Source: Cyanobacteria bacterium FACHB-471 (GTDB lineage: Bacteria; Cyanobacteriota; Cyanobacteriia; Elainellales; Elainellaceae). From it: DNA of 64,000 nucleotides. The notes beneath the pieces were generated by a model. The model saw only the letters and a list, made by a program, of their open reading frames with translations, searched no databases and was not told the origin of the DNA. The DNA lies in contig JACJOC010000084.1 of NCBI GenBank assembly GCA_014695345.1, positions 62,001-126,000 of the forward strand, in the 5' to 3' direction. A program made the position numbers and the translations under genes. Of the stretch, positions 24,328 through 32,979 are shown one piece after another (within the stretch, counting starts at the first letter, position 1; each line of letters opens with the position of its first letter).

Positions 24328-24771
24328 CTAAACGACAAAGCTCGTTGCTTCTCCCTGAGCTGCCTGCCAGCTTCGAGCATCGTAGTAGAGATCTTCGAGG
24401 GAAATACCGTAGAGGGCATCTTTTAGCCTTTGATGGAGTCGATGCCACAGGCTAAAGGTGACCCAGTCTTCGGCTTGTTCGGCTTCGGGCGAGTGACGTG
24501 ACAGTGGTTCGACTGTTTCACCGACGGCTTCAAGGATTTGACCCAGAGAAATCTGGGCCGGCGATCGCGCTAACCGATAGCCCCCTTGAGCACCCCGAAT
24601 GGATTCAACCAGTCCTGCCCGACGTAGCTCAATCAGCAATTTTTCTAGATAGGGAGCGGGTAGCTCTTGGCGCTGTGCGATCGCTCTGACTGAGGTAGCC
24701 CCTCGTTCGGGCTGCAAGCTCAGGTCAAGCATTGCCTTGACGCTATAGTGTCCGCGAGTTGTTAGCTTCAT
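24328..24771 (-). CDS. Rrf2-family transcriptional regulator
   Basis: 147 residues. The N-terminal winged helix starts MKLTTRGHYSVKAMLDLSL, with recognition helix region AIAQRQELPAPYLEKLLIELRRAGLVES and the wing RGAQGGYRLARSP (about 59-71). The C-terminal dimerisation helix ends LEDLYYDARSW. There is no cysteine in the protein, so it cannot bind an IscR-type Fe-S cluster. It resembles the cyanobacterial Slr0846-like group. The target is unknown; autoregulation is common. A 738-base gap lies upstream. Confidence 0.9.
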   Translation of the reverse strand: MKLTTRGHYSVKAMLDLSLQPERGATSVRAIAQRQELPAPYLEKLLIELRRAGLVESIRGAQGGYRLARSPAQISLGQILEAVGETVEPLSRHSPEAEQAEDWVTFSLWHRLHQRLKDALYGISLEDLYYDARSWQAAQGEATSFVV

Positions 24772-25509
24772 GCTAGCTTTAAACCTTCACACATCCTTTC
24801 AATCGCTAAGTCCAGACTACTTGATCTGCTCGTTCACAAACTGAGAATACTGTAGCCTTAAATGATTTGTGCAATGCCGCAATGTGCGACTTTTTTGAAG
24901 CAGGATTTAACGCAAAATCAAGGGGTTTAGACTTTTAGTTGCACGTTGCATAAATGGGTGATGTGTATGAGAGTGAGTACTTTTACAGATTATTTAGGAC
25001 TGTAGCAACAGCCCTATTGCTGAACATTTAGCTTTAATCTGAATAAAAATCGAAGCGATAGCAATCCGGAATAGTTGTGAAACTCACTGCACTAGGCTAC
25101 ATCAGGAACAAGAATGGAGCCAGCGCTACTCTGCTTAAACCTTTCAACATCGACAAATGAACCAGCAAAATAGGTTTGAAAGGCTTAATCTACTGGAGTG
25201 CAGTATTCATAACCTGACTTGCATTGCTATAGATGAACATTCTGTCAGAACGAATTCCTTACCAGAATGTAAGCAACAATGCTGAATTGTAGGATGGCTT
25301 GACAGTCAGGAGTACTTCACATTTATATTCGGTTTAAGAAGACTCATCAAAAAGACAGCATTCCAATATAAACTCAGTGAGAAAATTGACTCTAGCAGTG
25401 TAATATAGTTTCAAAAGCTGAGCTAAAGCTAGGTTTGTAAATTCCTTGGCGATCGCCAGCTAGGGTACTGCTACGCTAACTCCTTGTTGATTAATTCAGA
25501 TTTACGTTG
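24772..25509. other. Long A/T-rich gap upstream of cyAbrB
   Basis: 738 bases between divergent regulator genes (Rrf2 on the minus strand, cyAbrB on the plus strand). I find no convincing gene or strong hairpin. Such length upstream of two regulators suggests extensive promoter DNA or a long 5' leader. Confidence 0.4.
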
Positions 25510-25908
25510 ATGAGTAAAAAGAAAAAGATCGAACCTCTGACTGGTGAAGTGCTTCTTGCTAAAGTCAAGGAGCTAGAACATCTGAGCAAAGAAGAAAAGG
25601 CTAGAGAATGCGGCTATTACACGGTCACTAAAAACGGTGTAGAGCGGGTCAACATGATGAAGTTCCTGAATGCTCTAATTGATGCAGAAGGAATTCAGCT
25701 TGACGGTAAGCAGAGCAATAATGGACGAGGTGGACGTAGCGCTAGTTACAGAATCAGCGTCCAATCTAATGGCAATTTGCTGATTGGCTCAGCTTATACC
25801 AAGCAAATGGATCTCAAACCTGGAGACGAATTTGAAATTTCTCTGGGTCGTAAGCACATTCGTCTGAAGCAGCTAGACGGAGAGTTAGTAGAAGATTTTG
25901 ACGAGTAA
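25510..25908 (+). CDS. cyAbrB-type transcriptional regulator
   Basis: 132 residues from ATG 25510 (a TTG three bases earlier is possible). It starts KKKKIEPLTGEVLLAKVKEL, has the cyanobacterial ARECGYY signature (about 33-39), and ends with an AbrB-like DNA-binding region, GNLLIGSAYTKQMDLKPGDEFEISLG (about 98-123). cyAbrB proteins are global regulators of carbon/nitrogen balance, hydrogenase and photosynthesis genes. It has the DNA-binding domain at the C-terminus, as in all cyAbrBs. I cannot firmly say whether it is the cyAbrB1 or cyAbrB2 type. The insertion NNGRGGRSAS in the middle is Gly/Ser-rich. Confidence 0.92.
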   Translation: MSKKKKIEPLTGEVLLAKVKELEHLSKEEKARECGYYTVTKNGVERVNMMKFLNALIDAEGIQLDGKQSNNGRGGRSASYRISVQSNGNLLIGSAYTKQMDLKPGDEFEISLGRKHIRLKQLDGELVEDFDE

Positions 25909-26232
25909 GTTTGTCCTCGCTAGAGGAGATAGCTCATGGAAGCTTAAATCTTCTGGGGTTGCTCAGAATCCTCTCTTGATGACAATTTGCGATCGCTTGA
26001 TAGAAGATTGGAGTAAGTCAGCGATCAGTTACAATTTGGCTTTGCTGCTTCAAGAGATAAGCTTGGGCATAGAGACAAATTTTGCATTCGAGGTTATCCT
26101 CCTCAGCAACGCCTAAAATTTTGTTATTGCTATCTTTAGCACTTCGAGAGATAAAAGCTTTGCTTTTACGTCCTAGCAAAACTGCAAATCAGCAACGCTG
26201 CATTTCATAGCTGTAGCCGTAAAGGTTAGGGC

Positions 26233-26269
26233 AAAAAAGAGGGGAGGGCAAAGCCTTCCCCCTTTTTTT
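26233..26269 (+). terminator. Strong rho-independent terminator
   Basis: AAAAAAGAGGGGAGGGC / GCCTTCCCCCTTTTTTT stem with a 3-base loop and a perfect T-tract. It lies about 325 bases after the cyAbrB stop. The 417-base gap between cyAbrB and the methyltransferase holds no convincing gene; a 72-codon frame overlapping the cyAbrB stop lacks a ribosome-binding site. Confidence 0.8.
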
Positions 26270-26325
26270 ACGCGAAGTGGATAGATGTTTAAACTGGAAG
26301 TGTAACGCTATGTTTCTTCCACGCT

Positions 26326-26973
26326 ATGCCCCTACAGCCTGTTCAACGCACAAAGTTAGATGATTCAGACGATACGCTGTTTTACGACTATCCGCGCTTT
26401 GTCACCCACGTCGATGACAGCTTCATTCAGCAACTAACCGACCTTTATCAGCAGCGGCTCAAGCCCCAGACCCGCATCCTTGATATGATGAGCAGTTGGG
26501 TTTCTCACCTGCCTGAAGAGATGAAGTTTGAGCATGTCGAAGGGCATGGACTGAATGCAGAAGAGTTAGCGCGTAACCCCCAACTAGACCATTACTTTGT
26601 GCAGAATTTGAACCAGAATCAGGTGTTGCCGTTACCTGACCAATCTTTTGATGCAGTTTTGAATACGGTTTCTGTACAGTATTTGCAGTATCCAGAGCAG
26701 ATTTTTGCAGAAATTTACCGGGTGCTTAAACCGGGTGGTATCTGCATTATCAGCTTTTCCAATCGGATGTTTTATCAGAAGGCGATTCAGGCGTGGCGAG
26801 ATGGGTCTGAGGGCGATCGCGTCGAGCTAGTCAAGGGCTACTACGCCTCAGTGCCAGGATTTAGCCAGCCACAAGTGATTGCAAATCAATCTTCAACGCC
26901 TAGCTTTCTGCAAATGTTTGGCATTGCTGGAGCCGATCCCTTTTATGCGGTGATTGCCTCACGTCAGGCTTAA
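26326..26973 (+). CDS. Class I SAM-dependent methyltransferase-like protein
   Basis: 215 residues. The SAM-binding motif I is the variant ILDMMSSWVSHLP (about 51-63), lacking the usual GxGxG, as in a plant/cyanobacterial family of putative methyltransferases. Motifs II-IV follow: EHVEGHGLNAEELARN, LPLPDQSFDAVLNTVSVQYL (about 105-124) and IYRVLKPGGICIISFSNR (about 131-148). The substrate is unknown and the relaxed motif I leaves activity uncertain. Soluble. It converges with the CysQ-like gene across a 34-bp perfect palindrome. Confidence 0.85.
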   Translation: MPLQPVQRTKLDDSDDTLFYDYPRFVTHVDDSFIQQLTDLYQQRLKPQTRILDMMSSWVSHLPEEMKFEHVEGHGLNAEELARNPQLDHYFVQNLNQNQVLPLPDQSFDAVLNTVSVQYLQYPEQIFAEIYRVLKPGGICIISFSNRMFYQKAIQAWRDGSEGDRVELVKGYYASVPGFSQPQVIANQSSTPSFLQMFGIAGADPFYAVIASRQA

Positions 26974-27001
26974 ATCATATCGAGCAAGTAAGTGAAAGTC
27001 C

Positions 27002-27035
27002 ATTGTAGGGGCGTTTCGCGAAACGCCCCTACAAT
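27002..27035. terminator. 34-bp perfect palindrome between convergent genes
   Basis: ATTGTAGGGGCGTTTCG and its exact complement form a 34-bp perfect palindrome directly between the methyltransferase stop and the CysQ-like stop. It probably works as a bidirectional terminator, and its core recurs at 42792-42821. Confidence 0.75.
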
Positions 27036-27037
27036 AC

Positions 27038-27928
27038 CTAGTTGTCTACCTCATTCAGAATTTGAGTGGCGATCGCACGCAATTCTGTATGAAAAGTGCC
27101 GTTGCTGGCGATTAGACAGCCCCACTGATTTACGTCACCCGTGTTGTATTGCAAGGGCGTACCGTCAGCGTGGGTGAATTGTCCGCCTGCCTCGGTCAAG
27201 ATTAGCTCTGGCGCAGCCATATCCCAATCTTTGGGAGCCGATTTGCCTGAAAGTGAGAGATAAACATCCGCTCGTTGTTCCACAATTGCCGCAATCTTGC
27301 CGCCGACACTGCCCACATAAACCTGGTTCTGGCAAGGAAGCTGCTGAAGCAGATTATTGAAGCGCTCGTCTCGATGGCTACGGCTAACGACCAGTTTCAA
27401 ATCTTCTATCCGGCTTTGCTCCGATACTCGTAGGGGGCTGGTAGCACCGTCAGGCGTTTCAACAAATGCACCACCGCCTAAAGTTGCGTAATAAAGCTTT
27501 TCTAACTCTGGGCAAGTCACTACGGTCAACACGGGACGCCCCTGATGAGTCAAAGCCAGGTGAAAAGCATACTCTCCCGTCTTATCAATAAAGTCACGGG
27601 TACCATCGAGTGGGTCAATAATCCACACCCATTCGTTGGCGATCGCCGCAGCTTTGGCTTTGTAGGTTTCCTCACTGAGGTAGCCAAACGATTCTGTCCC
27701 TAAAGCCGCCTGCAGGTTGTCTAAGATATAGCTGTTGACGGCAAGATCTGCTGCCGTCACGGGGCCATCCTTTTTCTCTTGGACTTCTAAATCGCGCTCG
27801 GTGCCATCTTGCCAGGGTTCACCCCGATAGTATGACCGCAAAATGCGTGAGGCTCCCCAGCCCAGAGAACGGGCGATCGCCAAAATATCTTCAACCGGAG
27901 TTCCCGCAATCGATTGTAGGCTCTGCAC
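27038..27928 (-). CDS. CysQ/inositol monophosphatase-family 3'(2'),5'-bisphosphate nucleotidase
   Basis: 296 residues, GTG start at 27928. Metal-binding motifs of the Li-sensitive phosphatase superfamily are complete: KKDGPVTAADLAVN (about 52-65), EE at the SEETYK segment, WIIDPLDGTRDFI (about 101-113) and KDWDMAAPELILTEAGG (about 233-249). The likely substrate is 3'-phosphoadenosine-5'-phosphate (PAP), recycled to AMP, which supports sulfate assimilation. An inositol-1-phosphatase role cannot be excluded. Cytosolic, Mg-dependent. The stop codon abuts the 34-bp palindrome. Confidence 0.88.
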   Translation of the reverse strand: MQSLQSIAGTPVEDILAIARSLGWGASRILRSYYRGEPWQDGTERDLEVQEKKDGPVTAADLAVNSYILDNLQAALGTESFGYLSEETYKAKAAAIANEWVWIIDPLDGTRDFIDKTGEYAFHLALTHQGRPVLTVVTCPELEKLYYATLGGGAFVETPDGATSPLRVSEQSRIEDLKLVVSRSHRDERFNNLLQQLPCQNQVYVGSVGGKIAAIVEQRADVYLSLSGKSAPKDWDMAAPELILTEAGGQFTHADGTPLQYNTGDVNQWGCLIASNGTFHTELRAIATQILNEVDN

Positions 27929-27977
27929 TCAAATTTCCTCAGTCAGTGTAAAAGGGTTAGTGGCGATCGCTACGCCA

Positions 27978-28175
27978 TTAAGGGTCTGAACTGCATCATT
28001 CCAATTCAAAACTGCATCATTCCAGCTTTAAACCCCATCATTCTAATTCCAAACTGCATCATTCCTGTTTTAGACTTCACCATTTCAGTTCAGAACCGGA
28101 TCGTTCCAACTCCAAAGTGGATCGTTCCAACTTCAAACTCCATCGTTTCAGTTCAAAACCTGGTTGCTCAATAAA
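27978..28175. repeat. Degenerate tandem array of about 21-bp units
   Basis: Eight to nine units of 20-22 bp with the theme AAACTGCATCATTCCAATTCC (written as the consensus core CATCRTTYCA with an A-rich lead). They run head-to-tail in the 570-base gap between the CysQ-like and PfkB genes. The theme resumes at about 28296-28360 (CCATACTCCATCACTG, CATAACTGCATCCTTG, GACTGCATGATT), after an inserted palindromic element. Confidence 0.75.
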
Positions 28176-28196
28176 ACTCCAAAACCATCAACAAAA

Positions 28197-28273
28197 GTAG
28201 GTTGGGTGCAGCAAAGCGGAACCCAACAGAATCCAGGCAGGTGTTGGGTGGAACAACGTGAAACCCAACCTAC
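28197..28273. repeat. GTTGGGT/ACCCAAC double hairpin element inside the tandem array
   Basis: Outer arms GTAGGTTGGGT (28197-28207) and ACCCAACCTAC (28263-28273). Inside are two consecutive hairpin units, each with GTTGGGT / ACCCAAC arms around a 13-base loop. This resembles a widespread cyanobacterial palindromic repeat class and appears to have inserted into, and split, the 21-bp tandem array. Confidence 0.75.
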
Positions 28274-28498
28274 ACGAAAAGATTTGTCAGCAATCAGGCT
28301 CCATACTCCATCACTGAAGTCCATAACTGCATCCTTGAGGCTCTAGACTGCATGATTAAAAGAACCAGCCGAAATTTCGTCTCAACTGAACCCTAAACTC
28401 AGCTAAACATCGCTGACTATCAGCTTGCACTAGAGGCAGATCAATAAGGATGAAGGCTCATTCTTCATCTCTTGCTGCTTATCCAACAGTGTGCATCC

Positions 28499-29380
28499 TT
28501 ACATCCAAGAACGGGTGCCAAATGATTCACAGGCTTTAGCAGCGACGCTTGCTGAAGCGGCGATCGCCTGCTCAAAACTGAGCCGTAAGATGTAATGACA
28601 AAATGCGCCGTGAAAAATGTCTCCTGCCCCCAGCGTGTCTACAGGACGAATTTGAGGTACTGGAATTGAGCTGGCAGTGCCTTCGCAAAAAGCCTGAATT
28701 GGTTCTCCACCCTGAGTGATTGCAATGTGAGGAACGCCCAAATGAGTCAGATAAGCTAAAACCTCTTTAGCGGTAGAGCAGCCTGGAAGATGGAAATTGC
28801 TGGAGCAAATCACATAATCCGCTAAGGGCAAAACTCCTTCAAATCCCGGCTTCCAGCTTCCACCATCAATCACAACAGGAATTTGAGAAGCTCTTGCCCG
28901 TTGAGCAATTTCTCGCCCGACTTCCATCTGGTGCCCGTCAATCAACACAATATCAATCCCGGATAGGCTATCTGGGGGAATGCGATCGCCCAACGCCTGC
29001 TCCATTTGCTCCAGACCAGCCTGCGACTGGACTGCGTTAAGGGAAACGACCGCACGTTCTCCAGTTGCCTGAGTAACGATAATCGAAGAAGTGGGCAGAG
29101 GTTCCGATTGTTTGGGATTCAGGTCAGCGATTGCCACACCACACTGCTCTAAATCCGCTAGCACTAGCTGATTAATTGGATGAGCGCCAAAAATACTGAG
29201 TAGGGTGGGGCGATCGCCCAAATATCCAAACGCGACCGCTGCATTGGTCGCCGGGCCACCCGCTGCTACTGTGTAGTCCAGCGCCACAATTTTCTGATTT
29301 TGGGTTGGCAATGCCTCTGTCAAATAAATTAAATCTAGAGTTGCCAAACCTACAAACAGTCCGTATTGGTTCTTTGTCAT
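28499..29380 (-). CDS. PfkB-family carbohydrate kinase
   Basis: 293 residues. The N-terminal GLATLDLIYLTEALP and the glycine-rich substrate motif AAGGPATNAAVAFGYLG (about 36-52) are present, as is the C-terminal PfkB signature DTLGAGDIFHGAF (about 248-260) with the catalytic Asp. The enzyme phosphorylates a sugar or nucleoside using ATP in the cytosol. The substrate (fructose, ribose, adenosine or other) cannot be told from motifs. Start ATG 29380. The gene stands alone, with the repeat-rich gap downstream. Confidence 0.9.
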   Translation of the reverse strand: MTKNQYGLFVGLATLDLIYLTEALPTQNQKIVALDYTVAAGGPATNAAVAFGYLGDRPTLLSIFGAHPINQLVLADLEQCGVAIADLNPKQSEPLPTSSIIVTQATGERAVVSLNAVQSQAGLEQMEQALGDRIPPDSLSGIDIVLIDGHQMEVGREIAQRARASQIPVVIDGGSWKPGFEGVLPLADYVICSSNFHLPGCSTAKEVLAYLTHLGVPHIAITQGGEPIQAFCEGTASSIPVPQIRPVDTLGAGDIFHGAFCHYILRLSFEQAIAASASVAAKACESFGTRSWM

Positions 29381-29553
29381 TAGTCACTAGTCCTTTGTTA
29401 TGCCGCAAGTTCTTGGTGGGGTTGCAACCGACGGCGCATCTATCGCTGTTCAAGATTGAGTAATGTGAAAGTGCCTATAAGAGTTTGAGATTACTCAAAG
29501 CGATTATGATTTCAAGGTATTAGCTCGTAAATCAAAGCATAGATGTGGTTTGG

Positions 29554-29931
29554 ATGAATGCCAAAAATGAGAGAGACAAAATAGTAGAGTACCTTTCACG
29601 ATGTTCTGACCCTGAATTCCGAGAGATTTTGTTTGCTGTTTTTCAAACCCGCAAACCTAATCCTGAAGAGAATATGTACAACAAGAACTGCTTCTTTCTA
29701 GGTACTGCCTCTAGTCTTTTAGAGAACAATGAAGAAGAACCAAAACATCGAGAGGCTTGGGAAATTGAGGCAGTTGCTTATCTTGATAAAGAAGAGTATG
29801 GCGAAGATGTACTAGGGCCAGAGTGGGGATTTTGCCAGTTTGGTGAATGTCAATCGTGTGGAACAGCAGTTCGCTCAAACCTGAAATACGGTGTCTGTCC
29901 GGTGTGCAGTAGTAAAGTGTCTATGAGTTGA
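29554..29931 (+). CDS. Small protein with C-terminal zinc ribbon, unknown function
   Basis: About 125 residues from ATG 29554; GTG 29545 is the alternative start, and neither has a clear ribosome-binding site. The N-terminal two-thirds is a charged helical domain (ERDKIVEYLSRCSDPEFREILFAVFQTR..). The C-terminus has CQSCG..(about 14 residues)..CPVCSSK, a four-cysteine zinc ribbon. I do not recognise the family. A cytosolic nucleic-acid- or protein-binding role is plausible only from the ribbon. It is followed by non-coding DNA with a palindromic repeat. Confidence 0.6.
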   Translation: MNAKNERDKIVEYLSRCSDPEFREILFAVFQTRKPNPEENMYNKNCFFLGTASSLLENNEEEPKHREAWEIEAVAYLDKEEYGEDVLGPEWGFCQFGECQSCGTAVRSNLKYGVCPVCSSKVSMS

Positions 29932-30169
29932 TTAAAGTTGTGGTCGGGTTGGAAAATAATGCAACCGTCATGGTACAACAACCCCCAACGCACACCGCGC
30001 CGAGAAGTTGGTGGTGGATGGTTCAAAGTTATCTGCGATGGGTAATTGGAAACGTTTCTTGTCCTTTGTCTTGCTAACCAATAACCAATAACTAAACAAA
30101 AAATAAGGGACACCTCCCGTATTGCAAGAAGTATCCCAATGCTCAAAGTTGAAGGGCGATCGCCCGAAG

Positions 30170-30202
30170 AGATCCGCGACTTCTCGAAGAAGTCGCAGAT
30201 CT
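30170..30202. repeat. GAAGTCGC palindromic element near the chlP end
   Basis: AGATCCGCGACTTC / GAAGTCGCAGATCT arms (one bulge) with a 5-base loop, 10 bases past the chlP stop. It probably acts as the chlP terminator, and it looks like a dispersed cyanobacterial palindrome. Confidence 0.6.
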
Positions 30203-30211
30203 GGGTTGGAC

Positions 30212-31435
30212 TTATGGAGCCAATGCACTGCCGCGCAGCAAGCTACCAAGCGTTTTGGCAGTAATTTTAAGCTGCGTGATTGGGTTCGCAGGAACTACCG
30301 TCTTGTACAGATAGCTGTCAAACGTAAGTTTCTGCACATCAATGTCGGCGCACATTTCCACAAACGCTTCACGAGTCGCATCGGAACGATAGAAGACCGT
30401 TTGCAGCAGGTCAAGTACCTTGTAGGTCAAGCCGTACATCTTATCCCACCGCTTCAGGTACACCTTCAGATCAGCTTCCGTGGGAATGCGCTCACCATTT
30501 CTGGAAAACTCCACGATCGCTTCAGCGCACATCCGAGCAGACTTAGCGGCAAAGTAAATGCCTTCACCCGAAGACTTGGTGACAGTACCCGCTGCATCGC
30601 CCACTAGCGCTACCCGACCAACCACTCGGCGAGGTCTGGGATGCTCTGGAATCGGATGCGCTTCGACTTTGATGATTTCACCGCCTTCCAAGCGCTTTGC
30701 AGCACGGGCGCGGATGCCTGCCTGGAGTTTTTTGATGTCAGCTTTGTTTACCTTCATCGTGCCAGTGCCAACCGCAACGTGGTCATACTTGGGGAAGACC
30801 CAGGCGTAGAAATCGGTGGAGACATCATCTCCCACATACATTTCTGCCAAGTCCTGGTAGTACGCCATCTTGTCTTCGGGCAACCGGATGCGCTCTTGGA
30901 AAGCGATCGCATAGTTGTAGTCACCCGCATCGATCGCCTTAGCAATCCGAGAGTTAGCGCCGTCCGCACCAATCACCACATCGACTTGCAGGGTTTTAGC
31001 AATACCCTCCAAGTTGCCGTTGGAATGATCGGCGTAGTGGAGCGTGTAAGGATCAGTGCTGTTTGACGGAATTTCTAACGCGTGAACAGTCCCATTGATC
31101 AGCTTTGCGCCGAGCTTGTGGGCGCGATCGCGCAAGAACCCATCCAACACTTCCCGCCGACACATGCCAATGTACTCATCGTCAGTCAACGTCCCCCCAA
31201 TATTGACCTCGACGTTAGACGGCGAGATCATCTTCATCTTGCGAACGCGGCGGTCGATGATTTCGGGTGGAAGATCGAATTCGCTCACCATACACAGCGG
31301 AATGGCTCCACCGCAAGGCTTAGCGTTGTCTAACTTGCGTTCAAATAAATAGGTTTCAATTCCAGCTTTTGCTAAAGTCTCAGCAGCGGAAGAGCCTGCC
31401 GGACCCGAACCAACAACAGCAACCCGTAGTGCCAA
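30212..31435 (-). CDS. chlP: Geranylgeranyl diphosphate/chlorophyll reductase
   Basis: 407 residues, normal length. An N-terminal FAD-binding dinucleotide fold (VAVVGSGPAGSSAAETLA), the family segment KPCGGAIPLCMVSEFDLP (about 39-56), VIGADGANSRIAKAID (about 154-169) and GDAAGTVTKSSGEGIYFA (about 288-305, FAD-phosphate contact) all agree with ChlP. It reduces geranylgeranyl groups to phytyl for chlorophyll a, tocopherol and phylloquinone, at the thylakoid surface. The start appears to be TTG 31435, behind GGGAGAAAAAACCT; no nearby ATG keeps the complete nucleotide-binding strand. Confidence 0.97.
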   Translation of the reverse strand: MALRVAVVGSGPAGSSAAETLAKAGIETYLFERKLDNAKPCGGAIPLCMVSEFDLPPEIIDRRVRKMKMISPSNVEVNIGGTLTDDEYIGMCRREVLDGFLRDRAHKLGAKLINGTVHALEIPSNSTDPYTLHYADHSNGNLEGIAKTLQVDVVIGADGANSRIAKAIDAGDYNYAIAFQERIRLPEDKMAYYQDLAEMYVGDDVSTDFYAWVFPKYDHVAVGTGTMKVNKADIKKLQAGIRARAAKRLEGGEIIKVEAHPIPEHPRPRRVVGRVALVGDAAGTVTKSSGEGIYFAAKSARMCAEAIVEFSRNGERIPTEADLKVYLKRWDKMYGLTYKVLDLLQTVFYRSDATREAFVEMCADIDVQKLTFDSYLYKTVVPANPITQLKITAKTLGSLLRGSALAP

Positions 31436-31682
31436 AGGTTTTTTCTCCCATCTCTAAGGCTACGCGATGCATCGTATCACGGACTTCCAGACGATTTTTA
31501 CTTCGTCCTGGAGATGTAAGCAGATTGAAATAGAGCTTAATATATCGAAATGGGGAGCTAGGACTGGAGGCTAGGGGCTAAAGAGACTTTTGAAGACCTT
31601 TTCTCGTTACAAGTGTTCACCCCCCCCAACCTCACAATCCCCAATTCCCACCCCCCGATCCACTCGTTTCCATCTCCCGCTT

Positions 31683-32852
31683 ATGCCTCTCAAACCTTCC
31701 CAAGTTCGCGATATCTTAGATGCCAAACGCGAGCAGTTCAATGCGTTTGATCGTGAAACCTGGCAATTTTTGCAGCAGTATCAAGCTGCCCTAGCAGAGT
31801 TGATGAAATTGCCACCAGCCAAACTCGAAAGTATGCTGGACGATTTTCCGTTTGAGGTGGGGGCGCGATCGCTAGAGCCTTTTGATGGTGCATCTAATGG
31901 CGTTTTGCCCTGCAAGCTAGTTTGGCAAAGTCGAGAGCAAAGTCTGAACTGGGTGCGCGATCGCCTGATAGGAATTTCCACCTTTGCAGTAGATGGCTCT
32001 CAAATCTATCCCGGCAAAGATTTGTCAATTCCCGTAGCGCTGGTGCAGATAGGCTGGTTTGAGAATCCGCATTTGCCTAGCGGCAGCTACAACAAAGACA
32101 TTGCCCTGGATGTGATGACACCCAGTGAGTTGCAGGTCGGCAACAGCGGTGAACCCGCTGACCGTAAGGTCAACTTGCGCCGCTTTCAAATGGAAACAGA
32201 GCGGCTGATTCAATACATTCAGGAACACCCCAACTCCAATGACTGCCTCGTGTTTTTTGACGGGTCACTGGTGGGCACGTTCGCAGATGCCTTCGACCGG
32301 GATTTGCGCCAAAAATATCTCGATTGCTTCCTGGAATTACTCCGCGCCAGCGAGAAGTGCCGCGTGCCGCTGGTAGGTTACGTTGATACGACCTATGCGC
32401 GTGACCTGACCGTGATGCTGCAAAAGCTCTACAAACTGCCAGAAGTTGGGGCAATTCACGATGCTCAGTTGGTTAATCCGTTTATGGAGTGGGGCGATCG
32501 CACCCCTCTATTTCTCTGTCAGCGATTCGGCATCCTTTCAGATTACCGGGAACAGCGTGACAAAATTGCTTTCACTTACCTCAAAACGACGCGAGAAGGC
32601 TACCCCACCCGCATTGAGATGCCGCTATGGATGTACGAGGCAGGCTTGCTAGAGCGCGTCATGGACTGGGTACGAGGTGAAGTGATCATCGGCAGTGGCT
32701 ACCCTTACGTGATTGAAACTGCCGACCAAACCGCTGTGCTGCAAGCCGAGGACCGTCAGACATTCTTCCGAATTTTGCAAGATTGGGCAGAGGCAGCTCA
32801 GCTAAACCTGCGCTTCTCGCGCAAAATGGTAAGCAAAGTCCGTCGCCGCTGA
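31683..32852 (+). CDS. NurA-domain DNA repair nuclease-like protein
   Basis: About 389 residues from ATG 31683; the frame extends 31 codons upstream through low-quality Pro-rich sequence. The NurA domain is marked by FAVDGSQIYP (about 101-110), with the first metal-binding Asp, and LVFFDGSLV (about 190-198), with the second. A late LPEVGAIHDAQLVN segment and a C-terminal GYPYVIETADQTAVL follow. In archaea NurA is the 5'-3' nuclease that pairs with the HerA helicase in double-strand-break end resection. No herA is adjacent here, so the cyanobacterial role is inferred only. Confidence 0.85.
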   Translation: MPLKPSQVRDILDAKREQFNAFDRETWQFLQQYQAALAELMKLPPAKLESMLDDFPFEVGARSLEPFDGASNGVLPCKLVWQSREQSLNWVRDRLIGISTFAVDGSQIYPGKDLSIPVALVQIGWFENPHLPSGSYNKDIALDVMTPSELQVGNSGEPADRKVNLRRFQMETERLIQYIQEHPNSNDCLVFFDGSLVGTFADAFDRDLRQKYLDCFLELLRASEKCRVPLVGYVDTTYARDLTVMLQKLYKLPEVGAIHDAQLVNPFMEWGDRTPLFLCQRFGILSDYREQRDKIAFTYLKTTREGYPTRIEMPLWMYEAGLLERVMDWVRGEVIIGSGYPYVIETADQTAVLQAEDRQTFFRILQDWAEAAQLNLRFSRKMVSKVRRR

Positions 32853-32979
32853 TCACCCATATCCTGTATCACCCATATTCTGTAAATAAACAGAAAATTG
32901 GAGGATCTTCCGGAATGGAGTTTAATAACTCTGGTAGTCTTTGCATGACCTTTCCGAGAAATTGGAGACGCAGGCGTTT

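Noticed and set aside
25898-26116. 72-codon frame overlapping the cyAbrB stop
   Set aside because: No ribosome-binding site, no recognisable motif and A/T-biased composition; the terminator lies beyond it.
27978-28175. Possible CRISPR array in the 21-bp repeats
   Set aside because: Units abut without unique spacers, are imperfect, and no cas genes are in the window.
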